A stretch of DNA of 9,080 nt from Sedimentisphaerales bacterium (GTDB lineage: Bacteria; Planctomycetota; Phycisphaerae; Sedimentisphaerales; Anaerobacaceae), in the NCBI GenBank assembly GCA_016933985.1, contig JAFGTU010000272.1, forward strand, positions 1-9,080, in the 5' to 3' direction. Positions 1-5,389 of this stretch are shown here, in pieces. Under the pieces are notes generated by a model. That model saw only the letters and a program-made list of their open reading frames with translations. It had not been told where the DNA came from and did not search any database. The first letter of the stretch is position 1; each line of letters opens with the position of its first letter. The position numbers and the translations under genes are program-made.

Positions 1-2475
1 AACGTCGATATCCTCGGCCACTTCTTCGAAAAATCAATCAACGACATTGAAAAAATCCGCCTCGCCGGACTCTGGCATACTGTAGATGAGCCTGAGCCTG
101 CCCCTAAAATGGTCAAGTCCGCAGAGAGAAAACGAGGCGGGATATACTATACGCCACCCGATTTTACCGAATTCATTGTCAATAACACCGTCTCAAAACT
201 CGCCGATGAAACAATCGCCCCCATCGCCGACAAATACGGCGTGAGCATCGACGACATCCTAATCTCCCACCAAAACGGCAATGTCGCCGTCTTCGCCCTC
301 GAAGCCATCGACGCCCTCCGCCAAATAAAGGTAGTTGACCCTGCCTGCGGAAGCGGTGCCTTCCTTATCCAGGCCTACGACGCCCTCGAAGAAAGATACC
401 TCGACCTCGCGGAAGCCATCTCTCTCAGCGACCCGCGCCGGGCACGCCGAATTAAGGACGCCATCCCCGATTACATCCTCCACGACAACATCTTCGGCGT
501 GGACCTCTCGCCCGAAGCCGTCGAAATTACCCAGCTCGCCCTCTGGCTCCGCTCCGCACAAATAGGAAAATCGCTCACCGACCTCTCAAAAAACATAATC
601 TACGGAAACTCCCTTATCGCCCCCGACTCCCTCGAAAACAATGTCATTCCGAGCGCAGCCCACAACGTCATTCCGAGCGCAGTCGAGGAATCTATCAGAA
701 CTAACGCCGCGAAGCGGCCTCAAAAGCAACATACCACATCCGACATACGACATACCACCAATGACCTTCGCAAAAAACTAAACCCCCTCGACTGGCGCGC
801 AGCCTTCCCACAAATCTTCGCCCGACAGAACCACGGTTTCGATTGCGTCATCGGAAATCCACCATGGGAACGGTTTAGCCTGAAGAAACGTGAGTTCTTT
901 GCCTTTGCAGCCCCGCACGTACTCAAAGCTACGAATGCAGCCGAGGCTCGGAGACTCATTGCGAAACTCGAAGCTGAGAATCCCGAACTACACGCTCGGT
1001 ACCTCGAAGCCAAAAGCGCTGCCGAAGCCGCCCTAACCTACCTTCGCTCCTCTGGACGCTTCCCACTAACAGGAAAGGGCGATATTAACACCTATGCAGT
1101 ATTCGCAGAATTGGCTCATTCGCTCGTAACGCCCACCGGCCGTGTCGGCCTGCTCGTCCCATCCGGAATCGCCACCGACAATACAACCAGGGCATTCTTC
1201 GCCGAAATTGTCAACGCCAACACCCTTAGCGGCTTGTATGACTTCGAGAATCGCAAGAAGATATTTCCAGATGTGGATGGTCGTTTCAAGTTCTCCGTTC
1301 TACTATTTGGCGGCAGCGAGCGCAAATCCCAAAACGCCGATTTTGTCTTCTTTGCCCACAAAATGAAGGACCTTGAGGAAAAATCCCGACATATCAGCCT
1401 CTCGTACAAGGATATAGCCCTTCTCAACCCCAACACAAGAACCTGCCCAGTCTTCCGGTCAAAACGCGATGCAGACATCACCAAGGCAATCTACCGCCGC
1501 GTGCCCGTACTCATAGATAAATCCCGAAAAAAAGGCGGCAACCCATGGACCATCCAGTTCTACACTATGTTTCACCAGAGTGGAGATGCCCATCTCTTTT
1601 GGACCGCCGACAAACTCAAAGCCGATGGCTTCAAACGCGACGGCTCCATGTGGAAGAAACGAAAACAAACGTTCATTCCCCTTTGCGAAGCGAAGATGGT
1701 TCAAATGTACGACCACCGTGCTGCAAGTGTAGTCGTTGATCCATCCAACTACATGCGCCAGGGCCAGACGGATCCAACTTCACTCGTCCAGCATCAGAAT
1801 CCGGAGTTCCACGTCGAACCGCGATGGTGGGCACTCTCTGATTCGATTGAGGCCATCGTTGGAGACCCTCCTCCGCCTGCACTCCTGGCCTTCAAAAAAG
1901 TCACAAGCCCAACTAATCAGAGGACCATGATCGCGGCGTTCATACCTTGCGCAGGCGTTGTGGATTCGACACATCTCATTCGCTTCCGAGAGCCTTCAAA
2001 CGTCCTCTTACACTGTTGCCTACTTTCCAACCTAAACTCGTTTATTCTTGACTACGTTGCGCGACAGAAGATAGGGAATGTCAATCTCAACTTCTACCTT
2101 GTTGACCAATTCCCGATGTTCCCGCCCGATTTCTACCACCAGAAGTGCCCATGGTCCGCTCGCACCACTTTAGAGAAGTGGATCAGTCAGCGTGTCCTCA
2201 AGCTCACCTGCACCGCCAACGACATGATCCCCCTGGCAAAAGCCGCCGGCTTCACCCCGGCGGTTCACAAGTGGAATCCCGCCGAGCGTGCCGACCTTAT
2301 GGCCGAGCTCGACGCCGCTTATTTCCTCCTCTACGAAATCGACCGCGACGACGTCGAGTACATCCTCTCAACCTTTGCCGGCATAGAAAAGCAGCGCCAA
2401 GTCGCCTTCGCCGGCTCCACCGCCTACGACAGAATCCTCCGCCACTACGACAGCCTCAAAGCCAAATCAAAATAA
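1..2475 (+). CDS. Eco57I/type IIG-like adenine-specific DNA methyltransferase, C-terminal part (5' end outside window)
   Basis: The frame is open from base 1 to the TAA at 2473-2475, giving 824 visible residues. The ATG at 109 is internal, because the codons before it already read like this family (NVDILGHFFEKSINDIEKI, then GGIYYTPPDFTEFIV). Counting from window codon 1, SAM-binding motif I DPACGSGAF is at 113-121, GVDLSPE at 166-172, and the catalytic motif IV NPPW at 286-289. This is the order of motifs in gamma-class N6-adenine methyltransferases. The C-terminal half has the expected target-recognition features: KKVTSPTNQRT near 630, NLNSFILDYVARQKIG near 677, and a final helical segment ending AYDRILRHYDSLKAKSK. 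Family members are often over 1,000 residues and may carry an N-terminal nuclease or helicase-linked region, which cannot be seen here, so restriction activity is unproven. Codons 213-257 look like an insertion of interspersed repeat DNA. A methyltransferase of a DISARM-like or BREX-like locus is possible; genes to the left would decide. Confidence 0.9.
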   Translation, partial: NVDILGHFFEKSINDIEKIRLAGLWHTVDEPEPAPKMVKSAERKRGGIYYTPPDFTEFIVNNTVSKLADETIAPIADKYGVSIDDILISHQNGNVAVFALEAIDALRQIKVVDPACGSGAFLIQAYDALEERYLDLAEAISLSDPRRARRIKDAIPDYILHDNIFGVDLSPEAVEITQLALWLRSAQIGKSLTDLSKNIIYGNSLIAPDSLENNVIPSAAHNVIPSAVEESIRTNAAKRPQKQHTTSDIRHTTNDLRKKLNPLDWRAAFPQIFARQNHGFDCVIGNPPWERFSLKKREFFAFAAPHVLKATNAAEARRLIAKLEAENPELHARYLEAKSAAEAALTYLRSSGRFPLTGKGDINTYAVFAELAHSLVTPTGRVGLLVPSGIATDNTTRAFFAEIVNANTLSGLYDFENRKKIFPDVDGRFKFSVLLFGGSERKSQNADFVFFAHKMKDLEEKSRHISLSYKDIALLNPNTRTCPVFRSKRDADITKAIYRRVPVLIDKSRKKGGNPWTIQFYTMFHQSGDAHLFWTADKLKADGFKRDGSMWKKRKQTFIPLCEAKMVQMYDHRAASVVVDPSNYMRQGQTDPTSLVQHQNPEFHVEPRWWALSDSIEAIVGDPPPPALLAFKKVTSPTNQRTMIAAFIPCAGVVDSTHLIRFREPSNVLLHCCLLSNLNSFILDYVARQKIGNVNLNFYLVDQFPMFPPDFYHQKCPWSARTTLEKWISQRVLKLTCTANDMIPLAKAAGFTPAVHKWNPAERADLMAELDAAYFLLYEIDRDDVEYILSTFAGIEKQRQVAFAGSTAYDRILRHYDSLKAKSK
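637..771 (+). repeat. Interspersed-repeat-derived segment inside the methyltransferase frame
   Basis: The 16-mer GTCATTCCGAGCGCAG occurs at 643-658 and again at 667-682, 24 bases apart, so both copies read VIPSA in frame. The second continues into a GTCGAGGAATCT-type end at 681-693. A second kind of repeat follows: CATACCAC at 730-737 and 751-758, 21 bases apart, reading HTTSDIRHTTNDLR. From memory, both are common intergenic sequence types in planctomycetes and other environmental bacteria (translated as VIPSAVEES and DIRYT-like strings). The segment lies between the motif region ending IIYGNSLI and the conserved NPLDW/NPPW block, a plausible loop position. The frame is kept throughout. Confidence 0.7.
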
Positions 2476-2528
2476 TCCCCTTCCCCCTCGCACAAACCCC
2501 GCTTCTCGCCCCTCAATCAGAAACATGA

Positions 2529-2724
2529 AACTTTTGCCTTAGGCATCCGCGTTAACTTGTGCCCTGGGTATCTGTGTCTAAGTACAAAAGTGGCTTGACA
2601 TCCAACTCTGTATATAGTATAATACACACTAAACTAATAGGAGCTGAATAATGATGCTCTATTCTCAATATCTATATGAATTCGTGCTCATTCGTGAGAA
2701 CCTGTGCCATAGGTATTCGTGGTT
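2529..2724 (+). repeat. Three degenerate copies of a 25-base repeat flanking the promoter
   Basis: Copies lie at 2529-2553, 2554-2578 (directly adjacent to the first) and 2699-2723. All begin AAC, contain TGCC, then T, then GG, then AT and end in a G-rich stretch such as GTGT or GTGG. Each pair matches at about 18 of 25 positions by eye. The third is embedded in short ATTCGTG repeats (around 2680-2720). This resembles the degenerate 'ATTCGTG' intergenic sequence common in such genomes. The promoter at 2595-2623 lies between copies two and three. Confidence 0.55.
2595..2653 (+). promoter_or_regulatory. Perfect sigma-70 consensus promoter with Shine-Dalgarno and ATG, no recognisable gene
   Basis: TTGACA at 2595-2600 and TATAAT at 2618-2623 are both exact consensus and are separated by exactly 17 bases. 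Transcription would start near 2630. TAGGAG at 2638-2643 lies 7 bases before an ATG at 2651, with a second ATG at 2654. The arrangement is what a real, strongly expressed gene would have. The downstream reading, however, becomes intergenic repeat within a few codons. It may be the remnant of a lost gene, a promoter carried by a repeat, or the promoter of an untranslated or very short transcript. Confidence 0.7.
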
Positions 2725-2792
2725 CACTTCTTCTCAATACCCCGAAACGCCCAACCTGCCTATCCTGCCCTCCTTGTCGCTTGTACTCTTAT

Positions 2793-2823
2793 CCCCTGTC
2801 CTCCGTCTTCCGTCGTCCGCCTG
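2793..2823 (+). repeat. Pyrimidine-rich tract, inverted relative to the purine tract at 3457-3531
   Basis: The tract is almost pure C/T with G at intervals, in 5-8 base steps (CCTGTC, CTCCGTC, TTCCGTC, GTCCGC). The reverse complement of 2803-2819 begins CGGACGAC and matches the purine tract starting at 3492 at 15 of 17 positions, so the two are diverged inverted copies of one repeat type about 670 bases apart. Confidence 0.55.
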
Positions 2824-2877
2824 CCCCGGCGTAGCCTTGTGCAAAGCCGGGTGTCTTCGTGGCTATGCCTCAATTAT

Positions 2878-3130
2878 GCAAAACAAACCCAATTCCCAAA
2901 ATGCTAAAAAGCATACAAATTCTTCTATTGCAAAGAGTTATGCAAATAATACGCCCCATCGTGTTCGAAAAAACAAAGCCAATCAAACCCAATCTTGTCG
3001 CGGCGTAGCTCCGAGCGAACCCGGTTTTTCTCCCGCCGCCGCCGGGACGAAATACGACATGCGATATCCGACATACGAAACCGATTCTCGGCCTTTCCGA
3101 TATGCGACAGTCGAAACGGACGCTCAGAAG
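2878..3130 (+). repeat. Degraded interspersed repeat (QNKPN/NKANQTQ and DIRYT types)
   Basis: One frame reads MQNKPNSQNAKKHTNSS at 2876-2926 and NKANQTQS near 2974-2997, followed by ATACGACATGCGATATCCGA and related CGACAT/CGATAT repeats to about 3090. I recognise these as readings of non-coding sequence that recurs between genes in Phycisphaerae and related genomes, often wrongly annotated as small proteins. A short dyad ATGCT-AAAA-AGCAT is at 2901-2914. The CGACATACGA repeat is the same kind as that inside the methyltransferase near 740-750. Confidence 0.55.
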
Positions 3131-3180
3131 AAGGGAGTTTACGATTTGCGAGATATGCCGGCGGTCCGCGGGTTAAAAAC

Positions 3181-3209
3181 CACGGGCAGAGATGCCCGTG
3201 CCACTTTTT
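3181..3209 (+). terminator. Repeat hairpin with GAGA tetraloop followed by T5; possible terminator
   Basis: CACGGGCA (3181-3188) pairs perfectly with TGCCCGTG (3193-3200) around the GNRA tetraloop GAGA, and TTTTT follows at 3205-3209. The shape is that of a Rho-independent terminator, although the CCAC between stem and T-tract weakens it. The sequence also matches a widespread intergenic repeat that reads GRDARAT in one frame, so it may simply be a repeat. It could end a transcript from the promoter at 2595, giving an RNA of roughly 580 bases. Confidence 0.4.
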
Positions 3210-3283
3210 ATCTTCGCCATTCGGCTTTGCGGACCATTAGGGGGGGTAATTGCTGTGGTCTTATGGGTTTGCTTGCGCGGTGG

Positions 3284-3301
3284 GAGCAGCTCCTGCTGCT
3301 C
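3284..3301. repeat. Small GC-rich dyad in repeat DNA
   Basis: GAGCAG (3284-3289) pairs with CTGCTC (3296-3301) across a six-base loop. The surrounding 3240-3350 reads like another interspersed repeat (WEQLLLLG in one frame). No T-tract follows, so this is not a convincing terminator. Confidence 0.4.
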
Positions 3302-3456
3302 GGATACCAGCCGATAGTGAAAAGGTCCGGCTTTATCGGTATTATTCGCTTTCTACGCCATGCAAACATTATCGCCCCAACTCTCGGAAGAAAGAAGCAA
3401 AAAAGAGTTCACCCTCCTCTATCGGATAGAACGGAAGGCGACTTAAGTGCCGTGGG

Positions 3457-3531
3457 GAGAAGACAGGAGACCGGAGACAGAAGACAGAAGACGGACGACA
3501 GAAGACAGGATACAGAGGACGGAGGGGAGAA
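3457..3531 (+). repeat. Degenerate purine-rich tandem repeat (GAAGACAG-like units)
   Basis: About nine or ten imperfect units of 7-8 bases (GAGACAG, AAGACAG, AAGACGG, ACGACAG, AGGACGG) run together; nearly every base is A or G apart from a regular C. One frame gives the low-complexity string RRQETGDRRQKTDDRRQDTE, which is typical of a non-coding microsatellite-like sequence rather than a protein. The tract lies before the 3' end of the convergent gene. Confidence 0.7.
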
Positions 3532-3604
3532 AACGCTAAAGATCGAAATCCGAAACAGATTCAAAGCACTAATGTTCAGATGTTCGAAACGGTGTGGCGG
3601 GGAG

Positions 3605-4183
3605 TTATTGTCTGATTTGGGACCAGGTTATTGGCTGCTTGTCCACTTCGAGGGGGTTTATGCGGGTGACTCGCCAGGAGCCGTCGGACTGCCTGGCGAA
3701 GAAGATTTCGCCCTTGAAGAAGAGGAAGGACTTGTAGCTCTGGGCGACCCAGCTTTTCTGGTCGAACGTCGTTGTTGTGAAAATGGTCGCCTTCGCGGCG
3801 GGGGGGGAGATTTGGAGCAGGCAGCTTCTCAGCTTGTTCTTGTGGATGTAGATATCGGCGAGCGTTTTTCGGCAGCGGGCCATCAGTTCGGCCTTGGTTC
3901 TGTGATGTGAGTCCTGGTAATCGACTGCGATTAGAGGCTCTATCGCGGCGTGGTTCTCCTCCTGGACGGCCTTCATGAGTGTGCTGATTAGGGCGTTGAG
4001 CTTTTCGCGGTCGGTTCTGACGAGAAGATCGAGGGCGAAGGCCAGGGCGACGATGGAGAGCGGGATTAGCCATTGCCTGGGGCTTCGCTTTTCGGGAAAG
4101 ACGCTGCGGAAGGTGAACAGGCCGAAAAGGACTATTACGGCGAGGCCTATCAGGGTATAAGGTTGTTCGAAGAAGTTGAACAT
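3605..4183 (-). CDS. Membrane-anchored NTF2-like (SnoaL-like) protein, conserved hypothetical
   Basis: The 192-residue protein starts at the ATG on 4183-4181 and stops with TAA at 3607-3605. Two hydrophobic helices are visible at about 10-29 and 38-55, joined by the basic loop PEKRSPRQ, which suggests both ends lie on one side of the cytoplasmic membrane, probably with the soluble part in the cytoplasm. From about 60 to 192 there is a soluble domain whose first helix (LNALISTLMKAVQEENHAAI), tyrosine/aspartate-rich segment and late beta strands (FFFKG-like, DGSWRVTRI) resemble the NTF2/SnoaL cone fold. That fold has no fixed reaction, so no function is given. The ribosome site is weak (only an A-rich stretch before the ATG). 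It lies 258 bases behind the pseudopilin and may share its transcript. An opposite-strand reading over 3605-3910 is its shadow. Confidence 0.7.
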   Translation of the reverse strand: MFNFFEQPYTLIGLAVIVLFGLFTFRSVFPEKRSPRQWLIPLSIVALAFALDLLVRTDREKLNALISTLMKAVQEENHAAIEPLIAVDYQDSHHRTKAELMARCRKTLADIYIHKNKLRSCLLQISPPAAKATIFTTTTFDQKSWVAQSYKSFLFFKGEIFFARQSDGSWRVTRINPLEVDKQPITWSQIRQ

Positions 4184-4441
4184 AAGTTTTTCGCCACGCA
4201 GGGCACAGAGAATTGACCGGCTAAAAAATCCTAAATACGAAACACGAAATCCGAAACAATATCAAAATCTCAATTTTCAAATGCACGAAACACATTCCGG
4301 CTTCCATCCGTTTGTCGGTGCGGCTACGTGCCAAATGAAACCACGAATTGATTGACGATGCAAGTATTTTGTCTGCTTCTGAATTCCGGGTTTTTATGTT
4401 GCGAAGATGAGGTCCTCTCTTGGCTGTGCGGCGGGGCTTTG
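4184..4441. repeat. Intergenic gap with interspersed repeat near 4222-4285
   Basis: The AT-rich stretch 4222-4285 contains AATACGAAACACGAAATCCG (4234-4253), and on the minus strand reads RISCFVFRI-like, a widespread intergenic repeat pattern. The 14-mer CGAAATCCGAAACA at 4245-4258 is also at 3544-3557, so the same repeat lies on both sides of the NTF2-like gene. I see nothing convincing in 4290-4441, and no clear promoter for the downstream gene, although a weak one could lie in the AT-rich part. Confidence 0.5.
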
Positions 4442-5242
4442 TCAGGGGGTCTTGTGCGGGAATACGCTTGCCATGAACTTGACATCCGCTCCTTCGCCGC
4501 CGGGGACGGGATAGTTCAGTGCGCGTGGGTCGCCCTCCATGCCGAGGCGTGACATCTCCTTTGTGCTGTCGTCGATCCAGGTGTGCATCTCTGCGCTGCC
4601 GTCGGCGAATCCGAGTGTGCTCCTTGACTTGCTGTGCCAGATTGATAGCGGGTCGATCCAGGTTGGTTTGGCAAGATTCATGATCCACGAGCCCATGTTC
4701 CAATATCTCGGGTCGGCTTCTTCAAGGAAAGCGATCTTGGTTGCGGGATTGCTGATCTGCGTGTAAATCTTCACCGGCGTGTACGTGTGGCCGCTGTCAA
4801 GCTCTCCGTTTACGCCGCCGACTAATGAGAAGCTGCGCCAGGCTTGCTGTGAGGATGCCTTTCGGTAATCGGACGGGCATCGGTAAATGTCGATGAATTT
4901 GGCGTACTTGAAGAGCAGGCCCTTTTTTATTCCTCTGATCTCCTCTTCTCGCGTTGCCGGTCTGCCCGCATAATCACCGGCTGGCGTCTGCGGCGGCTCA
5001 ACCCAGTATGTATCTCTGGCGAAGCCGGCGTCGGATGGGACGTGGCTGTTGACGAGCTTGTCGTCATTGTCGTATGCGTACAACAGCCAGGCGAGGGTGA
5101 GCTCCCTGACGTTGTGAACGCAGTGAAGCCGTCGGGCCTGGTCCCTTGCCATGTTCAGGGCGGGCATGAGGACGGCCATCAGCAATGCTATGATTGCAAT
5201 AACCACGAGCAGCTCGACGAGTGTGAAAGCCGGCCTTTTCAT
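4442..5242 (-). CDS. Type II secretion/type IV pilin-like pseudopilin with H-x-DG C-terminal element
   Basis: The 266-residue protein opens with a short basic leader and the prepilin signature MKRPA then FTLVELLVVIAIIALLMAV; prepilin peptidase would cut after Ala5 and methylate Phe6, with the conserved Glu at mature position 5. The following helix (to about 30) anchors it in the inner membrane and packs the pseudopilus core. The rest is a periplasmic domain with RCPSDYR near 120 and, near the C-terminus, WHSKSRSTLGFADGSAEMHTW-like sequence matching the H-x9-DG processing-associated element found in many planctomycete pseudopilins; here the spacing is ten residues. AAGGAAG about 7 bases before the ATG supports the start, and a near-consensus promoter lies just upstream. 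Planctomycetes carry many such paralogues, so its particular partner system is unknown. It stands alone without secretion-machine genes nearby. Confidence 0.9.
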   Translation of the reverse strand: MKRPAFTLVELLVVIAIIALLMAVLMPALNMARDQARRLHCVHNVRELTLAWLLYAYDNDDKLVNSHVPSDAGFARDTYWVEPPQTPAGDYAGRPATREEEIRGIKKGLLFKYAKFIDIYRCPSDYRKASSQQAWRSFSLVGGVNGELDSGHTYTPVKIYTQISNPATKIAFLEEADPRYWNMGSWIMNLAKPTWIDPLSIWHSKSRSTLGFADGSAEMHTWIDDSTKEMSRLGMEGDPRALNYPVPGGEGADVKFMASVFPHKTP

Positions 5243-5307
5243 TGGGCAACTTCCTTTTCAGTGAGGAGGCGAGTGAGAGCAGGCTAACCCACGTCCTCAC
5301 ATATCCA

Positions 5308-5336
5308 ATTGTACCACAAAACAGACCCGAAGTCAA
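5308..5336 (-). promoter_or_regulatory. Sigma-70-type promoter of the pseudopilin gene
   Basis: On the minus strand TTGACT (5336-5331) and TACAAT (5313-5308) are separated by exactly 17 bases; each differs from consensus at one position. Transcription would begin near 5301, giving a leader of about 60 bases before the ATG at 5242. It separates the pseudopilin from the tdh-kbl operon. The 5337-5389 stretch between it and the kbl stop is GC-rich but has no convincing hairpin plus T-tract. Confidence 0.75.
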
Positions 5337-5389
5337 GCTGGAGCGGCGATTGTTGTGGGGCACATGTCGGACGCCGCGCCGCGTTGGGG

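Larger units (their letters stand above)
2476..3604. other. Non-coding, repeat-rich intergenic region
   Basis: About 1.1 kb separates the methyltransferase stop from the stop of the convergent NTF2-like gene. A long plus-strand reading frame (2651-3910) crosses it, but its translation is a string of known intergenic-repeat readings followed by the antisense of the gene at 3605-4183. I see no domain, no steady codon use and no tRNA or rRNA. It contains three degenerate 25-base repeats, a consensus promoter with Shine-Dalgarno and ATG, pyrimidine- and purine-rich tracts, and several hairpins, listed separately. No strong terminator directly follows the methyltransferase. Confidence 0.7.

Noticed and set aside
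109..111. ATG at 109 as the start of the methyltransferase
   Set aside because: The frame is open to base 1 and the residues before it match the family, so the gene starts outside the window.
637..771. Frameshift or insertion sequence breaking the methyltransferase
   Set aside because: No transposase, inverted ends or stop codons; motifs before and after stay in the same frame.
3457..3531. CRISPR-like regular repeats
   Set aside because: Units are only 7-8 bases with no unique spacers between them; this is a degenerate tandem repeat.
2651..3910. Long plus-strand frame of 419 codons beginning at the good Shine-Dalgarno and ATG
   Set aside because: Its translation is a chain of interspersed-repeat readings and purine-tract low complexity (RRQETGDRRQK-like), then the antisense of the NTF2-like gene from 3605 on. 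No domain or steady codon pattern is seen. The promoter is kept as a feature, the protein is not.
3576..4073. Minus-strand frame of 165 codons, rich in Arg and Pro
   Set aside because: Overlaps the NTF2-like gene in another frame; composition is typical of an out-of-frame reading.
5337..5389. Rho-independent terminator after kbl
   Set aside because: The region is GC-rich, but no stable stem followed by a T-tract can be drawn on the minus strand.
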